A stretch of 64,000 nucleotides of DNA from Varroa destructor. Lineage: Eukaryota > Arthropoda > Arachnida > Mesostigmata > Varroidae. The notes under the pieces were generated by a model, which was not told where the DNA came from, made no database searches, and saw nothing but the letters and a program-made list of their open reading frames with translations. This document shows, one piece after another, positions 58,201-64,000 of the stretch; within the stretch, counting starts at the first letter, position 1; the number at the start of each line of letters is the position of its first letter. Both the position numbers and the translations under genes were made by a program. The stretch is from NCBI RefSeq assembly GCF_002443255.2, contig NW_019211457.1, positions 46,343,690 to 46,407,689 on the forward strand. Reading direction: 5' to 3'.

Positions 58201-61200
58201 TCTACAACTGAGTAAGGCCCACTTTTTCACTCTAAAGCCGTTGATCCTGGATGGCAGTTTCTGTAAAGTAAAGCCTTGGATTCCTTATACTTTCTATCAC
58301 GCCGCCTGCTTTACAACTCTCAAGTGATCGGCGCCGGAACTTTTGTTCGAGTTGTTCCTGCTACGAATACAAACGTTGCGAACCAAAATGACTTCGGAAT
58401 CAGACTTAGTCAGTGTCTTTAATTTGCCACCGGGAGAGGTATAGCGGGACATCGGTCAAGTTCCTCCTGCGTTTTACAGATGGCGTTTCACAAATGACAT
58501 CCTAATGTACTGAATGCTATATTTATTACAAAAAACGGTCTACACAGCAATGGTAAAGTATGTTATCACATTAGTGTTAGCGGTAGATAATATGCTGTAA
58601 TGCAATTCTGGTGACTGTCCGCCACTGAATGCAGATAGAGCATTCATCTTCATCCTTATCTACGAACTTCGGAAGCGGAAACACCATTGGACGTGAAATT
58701 TAAATTTGTTTTCATGTACAAGGCCACCAGTCCTTATAAACGCAAATAGTTTTTTTTCGTTATTGTATTTAATTTAGTCGCGGTAACAAAAAAGGGAAAT
58801 ATTTGTTTGTATTCGTATTGCGTTTAAGAAGTATGGAAGCTTCAGACTCTGTTCGCTGGCTTCTGTAATAACACGTTAATAACAAAACTGTCAATAATAG
58901 CATTTCGCGGTAAGAGACCACAGCTCAAATACGATCGTTTAAGGTATTATTTGTTTTCATAACGCGGCTGATTTCGCCAAACCATACTTTCTACTATGTA
59001 TGAGGTTTATAATTAAAAAGCAAGTTGACCACGTATCTTTCTGTACAATATCATTAAAATACCTTGTTGGCCTAGCAAGGTGTTTTGTAGAAGTTTACGT
59101 TCCAAGGAAGGCGTGACTGCGGATTCCTAGCGGATGCACACAACTGCTATTATACTGATTGGACACGAACTCCTAGCGTCATACACTACTATTTATTTTT
59201 CGTATCAGGCAAATCAAAAAGGCTTTATCAAAAAGGAATCAAAAAGGAACTTATATTTTTAATAGAACGAAAATAACCGCCAACGAGATAGGAGGCGGAG
59301 GGCGGTGAAGCTATGTATGCTGTGTGATCGTGGAATGTACCGAGTGACTAATTCTCAAGAACCTAGGTAGTCTCTCAATGTGTTTTTGCCATCTCTGCTG
59401 TTGCTAGCCGCCGTGGTTACGTCACTTCAATGGTTATAACTGCTTTTGTTGTTGTGGCCTGAATTTTGCAATAGGACCTAATCGTTAATATTTATAAACT
59501 AGTTCAAGTAAATACTGTTTTGTTATACCATCACCTGTATACATATAGCGTAACCCTGTGCGACATTTCTTTATTTATTTACCTGCCGTCTGGTATATGT
59601 TATTGGCAGCAAATAACCTCTTTGCATTCGTTATAACTTAACGTTTTTCGTCATTATCTCGTGTGCACAAAGCCACCAGTGACTACTATTGTGAAATAGT
59701 CGCTCATTCCCATTTTGGATCGTTCGTGACGTGTTGTTTTTCTCTGAACTCAGCCGAAAAGGAAGTGTTCCAAAAAAAGCCTTGTTGAATACGCCTCACC
59801 CATGCTGGGCTGTATAGCCATTCTGGTTTGCCTGTTTGTTGGCTCCTAATTCCTTTCTATGCGGTGCGAGTGTACGTCGCTTCTGGTGCTCTACACTTAC
59901 TTCAAACGCAACCAACGTAGCGGTTCGGTCCTTTCTCTACTAACCGTCAAACGCTTGCTGGTGCTTCCCGATATCACGCAAGGTGAACGAAACGCCTTGG
60001 CCGACAAAAAAGTTGAAGATAAAACGGAGCGTAAGGTGATGTCTTAAGCCACGTATTCAGGGTCGGTCAAGGTCGTTCGCTTGCGAGCGTTCTTTCACGA
60101 GACTAGAGGCCCACTTCTCTCCGTTATGTTGGTGCTGTGTTTATCTTTCCCGCTAGTAGCGCTTAACCGTACATCCTGCCAGCCCAGCGTGCGTCTGTCC
60201 TAAGCATTTAGAGACCGAAGTCAAATGCAAATAAGCTGTGATACGTGTTCAGTGCGAAGACTTGCGTTACCTTGCTCTCGCTTACTGTGTCCGGCTAGTC
60301 GCCCATGTGGCATCATCTATGTGAGGTCGTGTCATGCTACATCTGACATAGATATTGATAGCTGCCAATTTTCCAAACCCCTTCTACCGGTACTGCCACT
60401 ATTTTGGGGAAAGCATGCATTGGCTGGACTTAGCCAATGGACTCAACGAGAAATTCTCCTGATTTTGTACCTCAGGGGGGACTTTCGTGGGAAAATTGCA
60501 AATCAGTTACGGTTCGCATGAAGCACAGCTGATCTGTGGGCACAAACCAGTTCTGACGTATAAATGCAACTGCTGACAAATGCCAAGGATAGCTGGCGAA
60601 ACAATGAGGGTAATTGTATTTATCTGCACAAGCAAGAAGCAGAAAGAGAGGAAAAACCGCTCGCCTTTCCTCCCATAAATACGACTTGTGTGATCTACAT
60701 ACGATGATCGATACTGTTTTATCATCGGTACTTGAAGATCATGAAGGCATTTTGAAAAAAATGCACGTATCACTTAAGTGAAGCAGAGACGCGTGGCAGA
60801 ATATCTCACGTAATGTTACGTAACTCCCTTGATCTCTGAGAAGTACTAACATGAGCCTGTATAAAATCAGCCATCAATCACTAAAAATACAACGATAGCC
60901 TATCAGTCGAAATTGATTGAAAACTATGTATTTTGTTTCTAGTGCTAATAATATGATATGACAATGTTAATTTTGTCTTTTTAAGGAACTTATCTACATC
61001 TTACGGTTATAAAGTTTCACGTCATGCATAGCCGTCTACACAAAGTAACTGTTCCTGAATGAGAGTTTTTAGACGGGTTCTTATATATACATACATATAT
61101 GCATCATGTGTAGCCGTATAATTCCATTGCAGGAAAAGCCTAACAAGTATAGCTGCGGCATATATAATTTTGTATGTCTGAGATTGCGTCTGAATGTGCT

Positions 61201-63822
61201 GCTTGAATTGCGTCTTCTTCCGGAGACGGAGACCCTTTACGTGCGATGCTCAATGTCCTTACTTCCATAATACCTGCTTGTATATTTTTGATGATGACAC
61301 TGTTAGCAATCAACACATTCATCACCCCAGACTTAGCCAAGAGTCACAAAGGAAGAATATAATCAACTTGTAAGGGCAGCTATAATCAGTGAACGGAAGC
61401 TCTGGTATTTATTCATTTGAAACTGTTTCGCCGGTCCCCTACTGGATTCCTTTATCTTGCTATACACACCTACATAGGCAGAAAGGCTTTTGCATCTGTT
61501 TCCAAAAGCAAATTAGGCCTAAACTGTGTTCGCCTTCTTGAAATTTATAAGCGAACTCTGTTTTCCTGTCTAACGCTGCAGCATACCCGTCCTCCTAGCT
61601 CTTATAAATAGATTTAACAAGATACTTTATAGAGACAATTACTCTAGCTGATTTCAAGGATTTTCTTTGTTTTTCTGTGTAGCGACAGTTATTTTTTTTT
61701 CTATTTTCGGCTAATTCCACCGTATGAACAAGCATAAGCATTCCTAGATTTATCTAAGATTTTTCCTACAGACCTTTGAAACGGCCTGACCACCATATGC
61801 CATAGTACCCAATTGAAATTTGAACTAGCGATGATTGCATGTTTAGGCGTACCATGGTAACGAACTTCAGGCGATGCGCGTTAACCGTTCAGACTACGCT
61901 GTCGCATTTAACCACGCTTGTCACGTAGTGTGTGTCGGTGGTTGGGCTCCTTTTAGAGAAAGTCTTAATTGTTTAATTACCGCATCAACATAGGACAATC
62001 ATCTTTTGAAATACGGACACTTGAAAAGTCTCTTGTCATGCATGAGAAAATCTTGAAGCACACTGAAACATACTGCGGTGACAGATATTTCCAATATTAC
62101 AGGTCATTTAGCTACACTGTCTGCGGAAGTAGATTGTCGACTCATTAAGTAGATGGGTGCTACTCTTTCGGTTGATCAGATCCAAATACGCCAGTCGTTC
62201 TGGTCCTTTACAGACCGATCGATTAAACCGGAAGTGACCGACAAAACCGCGAGCTGTTTTGAAGGCGTACATATTGTTAATGGTGAGATACATACGGCGG
62301 TGTGAGGGCTGTGGTGCATCGCAAATTGACTCCTAGAGGCGCCGTTGGGCTACAACTGGAAATAGCCGAAAATAAGGAGCCCGTTCAACCTTGAAAACAG
62401 TCCCCAAAGATTCGCGTGACAGGACTTGATTATAGGCGAGACCTGCTTGTTTCCACTAACAGTCAGGAAAACACAGACCCATTAACCTGGAGTTAGCCCG
62501 AGACGCAAGGTCATATTAGCGGCACTTTTGTTCCGGCTTATTTGAATGAGGCTGTTCGTACTGGGTCGTATTCGACGAACATGTACGGAAGCCTTACGCT
62601 GGCAGAAAAATTCCGACTGGCTAATTGATTTGGCCTGCGCTCTAATAGGACTAGACGGCCATAGTAAAGTGTGGCCATACTAACAGATTATCAACAGATA
62701 ATCGGAGGCATGCACATATAAAGGCCTAAATAATAAGTTAGCATAGCGTATGTTATTTTAATTAATAGTTATATTTTTTTCGTGTATGGATTTCGGCACA
62801 GTACATCTGTAACACTATTCGACTGTTAATAGTGAATAAAAGCGTCTCAAAGGAAACCGTAATTTCAAAAAAGGCCCGCACAAGTCTGCAATCATGATAA
62901 TGTGGTCCTTTCACATGTAAAGGATCTGTACAAAAGAAAGTCATCACCAAATACAATAGGCCATCCCCAAGGAGCTAAAACAACTTTCCCTATCTAAATT
63001 ATATGTACTAATCCAAAATTAATTCCGCACCGCGAAAAAGAACACGAGACAAAAAACAATCTCCGATGCATTTGGTGCGTTAGAAATCATCTCAATTAAG
63101 TGCGAAGTTGAATTCGAACTTGAGTGCCACTTCTCTGGTTGTCGCCCCTCGATAACAGTGTTCATTTAACAAATAATCGTTGATATGCTAGATCCAAAAA
63201 AAAGCTAACGGAGAAACTTCAGCTAAATATCGGTGAAAAGAAGGTTATGAGAGTGACAAAGGTGTGTGCGACAAGACGTGCTCATACTTACTAGCGTTCA
63301 AATATTAGCCAACCGGCTACGCGTTAGGTAAAACTTAATATCTCATTATTAATCATTAATACTGGCGCAAGGTAAGATATCTGCAAACACTCCGCGCATA
63401 AACCATATTGTTTTTTTCTTCTTTACTTCTCGCCAATATCTTAATGAACGTCATCATTATCCGTTAATATATCATTCATGAATGCATCATTTACTAGCAA
63501 CTGGGCCGAAGCAAGTCAGCTTCAGTTACGGTACGGTAAAATCTGCTTACGTTTTAACATGCGTACGTCATTATATAATCCAGTCTAAGGTAGGCACAAA
63601 CTCAATTACAAAATAGAAAAAAAAAAACACCGTAAAGTATACAATAAATGTAATTAAAGTGAACGAAAATCACAATATGAATAAATAAAACACGTGCCAT
63701 TTATTGTTTTTAGGTGTGGCGTTGTCTTTGGCTGTTCTGTCTGGCGGGTTCTGGATAGGCGGTTCGCATTCATCTGCGGTCACTGTGCCAAAAGATTTGG
63801 CCGGACCCTGTGCTTCCTATGA
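15439..63822 (+). CDS. SLC2A13: Proton/myo-inositol cotransporter (HMIT-like), 8 exons, 3' incomplete
   Basis: This is a sugar-porter-family (MFS) membrane transporter most like animal HMIT, which co-imports myo-inositol with protons. The spliced exons are 15439-15606, 18238-18469, 30666-30825, 41713-41798, 42434-42556, 49723-49823, 50355-50523 and 63714-63822. They read through as 382 codons plus two bases, and every junction is phase-compatible (intron phases 0,1,2,1,1,0,1). Family signatures are visible: [17 protein letters not shown] in TM1 (residues 39-55), NDWLGRKP in loop 2-3 (90-97), [14 protein letters not shown] (141-154), PESPRWL after TM6 (208-214), a central cytoplasmic loop (about 215-265), [13 protein letters not shown] in TM7 (283-295) and ERVGRR in loop 8-9 (333-338). 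The start ATG at 15439 has A at -3 and an in-frame TGA at 15355-15357, with no other in-frame ATG between. Human HMIT is roughly 650 residues, so the C-terminal 40% or so lies to the right. Exact substrate is inferred from family resemblance. Confidence 0.93.
15607..18237 (+). other. Transporter intron 1 (2.6 kb)
   Basis: It runs from GTAAGG to a CAG acceptor, phase 0. It is AT-rich and without recognisable genes or repeats beyond short homopolymers (a 12-A run near 17,510). Confidence 0.85.
18238..18469 (+). CDS. SLC2A13: Transporter exon 2 (residues 57-133)
   Basis: The acceptor is the AG at 18236-18237, after a T-rich stretch, and the frame continues in phase 0 from exon 1. The exon begins [17 protein letters not shown], matching the TM1-TM2 loop and TM2 of HMIT, where a WQE motif is conserved. 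It then carries TM2, the GRK loop (95-96) and TM3, and ends in the [10 protein letters not shown] block of TM4. The donor is a perfect GTAAGT at 18470. One base of the Gly134 codon lies in this exon. Confidence 0.92.
21113..21135 (+). repeat. Poly-A run (23)
   Basis: Twenty-three consecutive A followed by GAAAA. It may be the tail of an old retroposed sequence on the plus strand. No body or target-site duplication is evident to the left. Confidence 0.85.
22223..22301 (+). repeat. (TAG)17 microsatellite joined to a GCC/GGC palindrome
   Basis: Seventeen TAG units (22223-22273) are followed by CAGTAGC, then four GCC units (22281-22292) meeting three GGC units (22293-22301). The last two blocks form a perfect 9-bp-arm palindrome of pure G/C. 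The junction of a trinucleotide expansion and a GC hairpin is clear in the sequence. Confidence 0.9.
22503..22981 (+). other. GC-richer coding-like island, unrecognised
   Basis: Downstream of the trinucleotide repeats, plus-strand frames at 22503-22730 (75 codons) and 22781-22981 (66 codons) overlap a 149-codon minus frame (22528-22977). None matches a family I know. An AATAAA lies shortly after, at 23040-23045. The island may be a decayed gene or element, and the coding strand cannot be decided by eye. Confidence 0.25.
24500..28180 (-). mobile_element. Decayed non-LTR retrotransposon (Jockey/R1/I-like), antisense
   Basis: Reading leftward on the minus strand, the pieces occur in the order of a two-ORF LINE. 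ORF1 remnants (about 28.18-26.85 kb) include a charged coiled-coil-like region ([17 protein letters not shown]) and the nucleocapsid end [16 protein letters not shown] with Cys/His around it. An endonuclease piece near 26.6-26.7 kb reads [11 protein letters not shown] and [10 protein letters not shown]. The endonuclease-RT linker CKNKCWRDF is near 25.88 kb. The reverse transcriptase follows at 25.55-24.55 kb: [28 protein letters not shown], a broken GVPQGS-type motif, the catalytic [10 protein letters not shown] at about 25.03-25.06 kb, and the downstream [16 protein letters not shown]. Many stops and frameshifts show it is dead. Exact ends, tail and target-site duplications were not found. 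Confidence 0.85.
24540..25550 (-). pseudogene. Reverse transcriptase remnant of the antisense LINE
   Basis: The RT fingers, palm and thumb motifs are in the correct order but in different frames. The first block, near 25.48-25.55 kb, is [13 protein letters not shown], cf. family WKxAxVVLIPKxxK. The second, about 25.25-25.32 kb, is [11 protein letters not shown] (family DxxxAFNS, first catalytic Asp present). The ADD catalytic pair lies at about 25.04 kb. After the GVLHASIL block an in-frame TGA interrupts the protein. The C-terminal RTVS motif near 24.57 kb is typical of Jockey/R1-related elements. It cannot encode an active enzyme. Confidence 0.85.
28178..28606 (-). other. 142-codon antisense open frame upstream of LINE ORF1
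   Basis: This is an uninterrupted minus-strand frame directly 5' (in element orientation) of the recognisable ORF1 remnants. It has no motif I know and begins at a non-ATG codon (ATT). It is most likely the N-terminal part of ORF1 or the element's 5' region. The alternative is unrelated intronic sequence. Confidence 0.3.
28659..28905 (-). CDS. Candidate antisense exon B, unrecognised, GTAAGT donor
   Basis: The minus-strand frame is open from an acceptor-like TTTTTTAAG (before 28905) to a perfect GTAAGT donor starting at 28658. It is about 54% G+C by eye, well above the local background. The 82-codon translation has several Cys (near RSCSV, ARCAVV, RECTYN, WQCRH) and resembles an extracellular domain, but I cannot name it. 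It is entered with two bases of a split codon, compatible with candidate exon A at 33,682-33,837. It lies next to the LINE, so it could instead belong to another element. Confidence 0.3.
30666..30825 (+). CDS. SLC2A13: Transporter exon 3 (residues 134-187)
   Basis: The acceptor TATAG precedes 30666, and the first two bases complete Gly134. The exon encodes [16 protein letters not shown], the family PxYxxExxPxxxRG motif after TM4, then TM5 with QLFITAGQ, followed by [16 protein letters not shown]. The last matches the HMIT-type sequence leading into TM6. The donor GTAAGA follows AG of Arg187 (phase 2). Decayed antisense retrotransposon sequence lies about 2 kb upstream in the preceding intron. 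Confidence 0.93.
33682..33837 (-). CDS. Candidate antisense exon A encoding a membrane segment
   Basis: The minus strand offers an acceptor (CATAACCTCCGTAG) before 33837 and a GTGAGT donor at 33681. The open frame between them encodes a polar start, a strong hydrophobic segment ([20 protein letters not shown]) and a Cys-containing polar tail ([13 protein letters not shown]). This is the layout of a single-pass (type II-like) membrane protein. It ends with one base of a split codon, which fits candidate exon B. No family is recognised, and transcription would be opposite to the host gene. Confidence 0.3.
34191..34387 (+). CDS. Candidate terminal exon, unrecognised
   Basis: After a TTCATAG acceptor (34190), the plus strand is open for 64 codons to TAA at 34385-34387. 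It is closed upstream by TGA at 34181, so entry must be by splicing. The translation starts [19 protein letters not shown] and ends in a charged helix rich in E, R and Q ([18 protein letters not shown]), which looks like a real C-terminus. I do not recognise it. The acceptor lacks a good pyrimidine tract, and no partner exon was identified. It could be a fragment of a processed gene or element. Confidence 0.3.
36370..36678 (+). pseudogene. Coding-like island with one frameshift
   Basis: A good acceptor (TTTTACTTACTTATCAG) precedes 36370. The frame then reads [18 protein letters not shown] for 53 codons to TGA at 36530. From 36532 another frame continues as [18 protein letters not shown] and on to TGA at 36676-36678, without interruption. 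Both segments have protein-like composition, suggesting one coding sequence broken by a frameshift near 36,500-36,530. The minus strand is also open here (36355-36693), so the assignment is uncertain. No family is recognised. Confidence 0.3.
37531..37701 (+). other. Short coding-like open frame, unrecognised
   Basis: This plus-strand frame of 56 codons has no ATG start, between TAA at 37528 and TAA at 37699. Its end reads [20 protein letters not shown]. The composition is protein-like, but the length is within chance expectation. An overlapping 102-codon minus frame (37611-37919) is equally unassigned. Confidence 0.15.
38709..38728. repeat. (AC)10 microsatellite
   Basis: Ten uninterrupted AC units in intron 3, a likely length-polymorphic marker. 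Confidence 0.9.
41713..41798 (+). CDS. SLC2A13: Transporter exon 4 (residues 187-215)
   Basis: The pyrimidine-rich acceptor TATTTTTCCAG precedes 41713, and its first G completes Arg187. The 86-bp exon encodes TM6 ([20 protein letters not shown]) and the near-invariant PESPRWL motif at the start of the central cytoplasmic loop. The donor is GTGAGA at 41799, leaving one base of Gly216. This short exon has no start codon of its own and is supported by splice sites, phase and motif. Confidence 0.92.
41799..42433 (+). other. Transporter intron 4 (635 bp)
   Basis: It runs from GTGAGA to a CAG acceptor, phase 1. It is AT-rich and contains a duplicated TTTTAATTTAA-like stretch near 41,985-42,006. 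Nothing else is visible. Confidence 0.88.
42434..42556 (+). CDS. SLC2A13: Transporter exon 5 (residues 216-256)
   Basis: The acceptor TTGCATTACAG precedes 42434. The exon encodes most of the charged central cytoplasmic loop, including [19 protein letters not shown], which parallels the helix in which HMIT proteins have a (K/R)ILxxMRG segment followed by an acidic helix. The donor is GTTAGT at 42557, leaving one base of Gly257. This loop is the least conserved part of the family, so the main support is phase, splice sites and the LRKLRG motif. Confidence 0.88.
47430..47653 (-). other. Antisense open frame, unrecognised
   Basis: This minus-strand frame of about 70 codons, without an ATG start, ends at TAG just left of 47433. 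It includes [19 protein letters not shown] and [14 protein letters not shown]. The composition looks protein-like, but no domain is recognised and no splice sites are convincing. A decayed element or chance are both possible. Confidence 0.2.
48643..48656 (+). repeat. Poly-C run (14)
   Basis: Fourteen consecutive C, unusual in this AT-rich window, inside a GC-richer part of intron 5. On the minus strand it is a G14 tract. Confidence 0.9.
49723..49823 (+). CDS. SLC2A13: Transporter exon 6 (residues 257-290)
   Basis: The acceptor TTCTGGTTTCAG precedes 49723, and two bases complete Gly257. The exon finishes the central loop and runs into TM7 with [20 protein letters not shown]. The family norm in this helix is QQ(L/I)SGIN, so the Ser and Gly positions here are Ile286 and Ala287. 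The donor GTTAGT lies at 49824 in phase 0. If intron 6 were retained, the frame would stay open to a stop at 50043-50045. Confidence 0.9.
49824..50354 (+). other. Transporter intron 6 (531 bp)
   Basis: It runs from GTTAGT to a TAG acceptor, phase 0, and is the shortest intron. It carries a hairpin just upstream of the 3' splice site and stays open in frame for 73 codons after exon 6. Confidence 0.9.
50271..50306. repeat. Inverted repeat 48 nt before exon 7
   Basis: AATAGGTAGG at 50271-50280 and CCTACCTATT at 50297-50306 are perfect 10-bp reverse complements flanking a 16-nt loop that is mostly alternating TA. In the pre-mRNA the stem would lie within the branch-point region of intron 6. Confidence 0.85.
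50355..50523 (+). CDS. SLC2A13: Transporter exon 7 (residues 291-346)
   Basis: The acceptor TTCCAATTAG precedes 50355, and the frame continues in phase 0 as [14 protein letters not shown]. This completes TM7 and its following loop. TM8 ([24 protein letters not shown]) and the loop 8-9 motif ERVGRR follow, then LTLSSLAG at the start of TM9. The donor GTAAAT at 50524 leaves one base of Gly347. Similarity to HMIT is strong across the whole exon. Confidence 0.92.
50591..50680 (-). mobile_element. tRNA-derived SINE-like copy 1
   Basis: On the minus strand a tRNA A-box-like block (CCTGGATAGTTAACGCGCAT) is followed 66 nt later by a B-box-like GGTTCAAACTTC. The same order and much of the intervening sequence recur at 61.8-61.9 kb: AAGTnCGTT, TGGTA, AACATGCA. 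This indicates two relics of one RNA polymerase III-derived repeat family. A tail and target-site duplications were not identified. Confidence 0.5.
51388..52170 (-). mobile_element. Second non-LTR retrotransposon fragment (endonuclease), antisense
   Basis: On the minus strand, [19 protein letters not shown] near 52.0-52.08 kb resembles the start of the LINE apurinic-like endonuclease domain (family LQINLxxxxxAxxxL). About 155 codons downstream, near 51.6 kb, [18 protein letters not shown] resembles the STIDLTLxSP block near that domain's end. The spacing fits one domain. The intervening frames are broken. Frames at 52.36-52.78 kb may be the preceding ORF1. No RT follows, so the copy is truncated or deleted. 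Confidence 0.5.
55721..55755 (+). repeat. 14-bp direct repeat
   Basis: TCAGAGCAAACGTT occurs at 55721-55734 and again at 55742-55755, separated by seven bases. It is a short local duplication with no coding role visible. Confidence 0.85.
57700..58130 (+). pseudogene. Coding-like island with stops and frameshifts
   Basis: Plus-strand pieces in different frames have protein-like composition: [19 protein letters not shown] (about 57.75-57.81 kb), [20 protein letters not shown] (about 57.86-57.93 kb, ending at a GTAAGT), and [17 protein letters not shown] with, after a [23 protein letters not shown] (about 57.95-58.11 kb). Together they suggest a decayed coding sequence. The GTAAGT after the second piece would also allow an exon boundary. 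I recognise no family. A 91-codon minus frame overlaps. Confidence 0.3.
59212..59248 (+). repeat. Three copies of TCAAAAAGG
   Basis: The 9-bp unit occurs at 59214-59222, 59228-59236 and 59239-59247 with short spacers, a local slippage-type repeat. Confidence 0.8.
59754..60047 (+). pseudogene. Spliced-exon-like frame with one stop, membrane-protein-like
   Basis: A strong acceptor (GTTGTTTTTCTCTGAACTCAG) precedes 59754. One frame then runs 97 codons to TAA at 60045-60047, with a single internal TAA at 59847-59849. It contains a hydrophobic run ([14 protein letters not shown]), then [15 protein letters not shown], and ends in a charged tail ([17 protein letters not shown]). This looks like the C-terminal exon of a membrane protein inactivated by one nonsense change, or a chance frame. 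No family was identified, and no match to HMIT C-termini is evident. Confidence 0.3.
60225..60521 (+). other. 98-codon open frame, unrecognised
   Basis: This plus-strand frame has an ATG, several Cys near the N-terminal half ([15 protein letters not shown]) and a basic end. It lies in the GC-richer patch that also contains the 59.75-kb island, and both may derive from one decayed gene or element. No domain is recognised. Confidence 0.2.
61812..61916 (-). mobile_element. tRNA-derived SINE-like copy 2
   Basis: On the minus strand GCGTAGTCTGAACGGTTAAC (A-box-like) is followed after about 60 nt by AGTTCAAATTTC (B-box-like). The core GTTAACGCGCAT is identical to copy 1, and several intervening blocks are shared in the same order and at nearly the same spacing. 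Both copies lie antisense in the same intron. Divergence suggests an old family. A functional tRNA is excluded by the long A-to-B spacing and the degraded arms. Confidence 0.5.
63714..63822 (+). CDS. SLC2A13: Transporter exon 8 (residues 347-382), last in window
   Basis: The acceptor TTGTTTTTAG precedes 63714, and two bases complete Gly347. The exon encodes TM9 ([16 protein letters not shown]) and the first part of the extracellular loop, ending near PCASY. HMIT proteins have a cysteine-rich loop here, with the first two cysteines spaced C-x5-C. The donor GTGCGT at 63823 keeps that spacing possible. The alternative GTATTG donor at 63827 would give C-x4-C and is less likely. Without splicing, the frame stops at a TGA near 63866. 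Further exons lie beyond the right edge. Confidence 0.82.
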
Positions 63823-64000
63823 GTGCGTATTGACCCTCTTCGTTGAACATGGACTATCAGACAATTGATTTGCGCATCTTCGGGCGATTAAGTGGATAAT
63901 TAGGGCGTATCCATCATGCAAGTTCTCATCCTACTGTGTTTCCAAACCGTATTGTTCTCTGTGAACTGTTACGCCCTATTTAGTCATTGTCTTTTCTCAT

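Larger units (their letters stand above)
50524..63713 (+). other. Transporter intron 7 (13.2 kb)
   Basis: It runs from GTAAAT to a TAG acceptor, phase 1, and is the longest intron. It holds two SINE-like copies, the second antisense LINE fragment, coding-like patches at 57.7-58.3 and 59.75-60.5 kb, short direct repeats, and otherwise AT-rich DNA. The patches at 54.0-54.6, 55.3-55.5 and 62.3-62.7 kb are GC-richer without recognisable content. Confidence 0.85.

Noticed and set aside
1..64000. Search for CRISPR arrays, operons, rRNA or prophage
   Set aside because: No regularly spaced direct repeats, rRNA-like blocks or prokaryotic gene layout were seen, and the window is spliced eukaryotic DNA.

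Overview
The window is eukaryotic nuclear DNA of about 60% A+T. Short coding blocks flanked by consensus GT/AG splice sites are separated by introns of 0.5 to 13 kb. Ribosome-binding-site-led operons are absent, while microsatellites, homopolymer runs and decayed non-LTR retrotransposons are present. The encoded protein resembles animal proton/myo-inositol cotransporters (HMIT, SLC2A13). The compact exons and LINE remnants fit an arthropod, perhaps a mite or tick, but that taxonomic guess is inference.

Layout. Positions 1-81 hold a probable exon of an unidentified gene on the minus strand that runs off the left edge. About 15.3 kb of mostly non-coding flank follows. The main gene then occupies 15,439 to the right edge on the plus strand. 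Eight coding exons were joined by splice-site phase: 15439-15606, 18238-18469, 30666-30825, 41713-41798, 42434-42556, 49723-49823, 50355-50523 and 63714-about 63822. Together they give 382 codons plus two bases of one uninterrupted frame. They cover the N-terminus, about nine transmembrane segments and the start of the cysteine-rich extracellular loop typical of HMIT. The C-terminal part lies beyond the window.

The introns carry most of the other content. Intron 2 (12.2 kb) holds an antisense, heavily decayed non-LTR retrotransposon at about 24.5-28.2 kb, with recognisable ORF1, endonuclease and reverse-transcriptase pieces, and a GC-rich island with TAG/GCC repeats. Intron 3 (10.9 kb) holds several coding-like patches on both strands. 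Intron 7 (13.2 kb) holds a second antisense retrotransposon fragment, more coding-like patches, and two diverged copies of what looks like one tRNA-derived SINE family.

No clearly new biological system was found. The items most worth testing are the SINE-like pair, a phase-compatible pair of antisense exon candidates bracketing exon 3 of the transporter, and the unidentified gene at the left edge.
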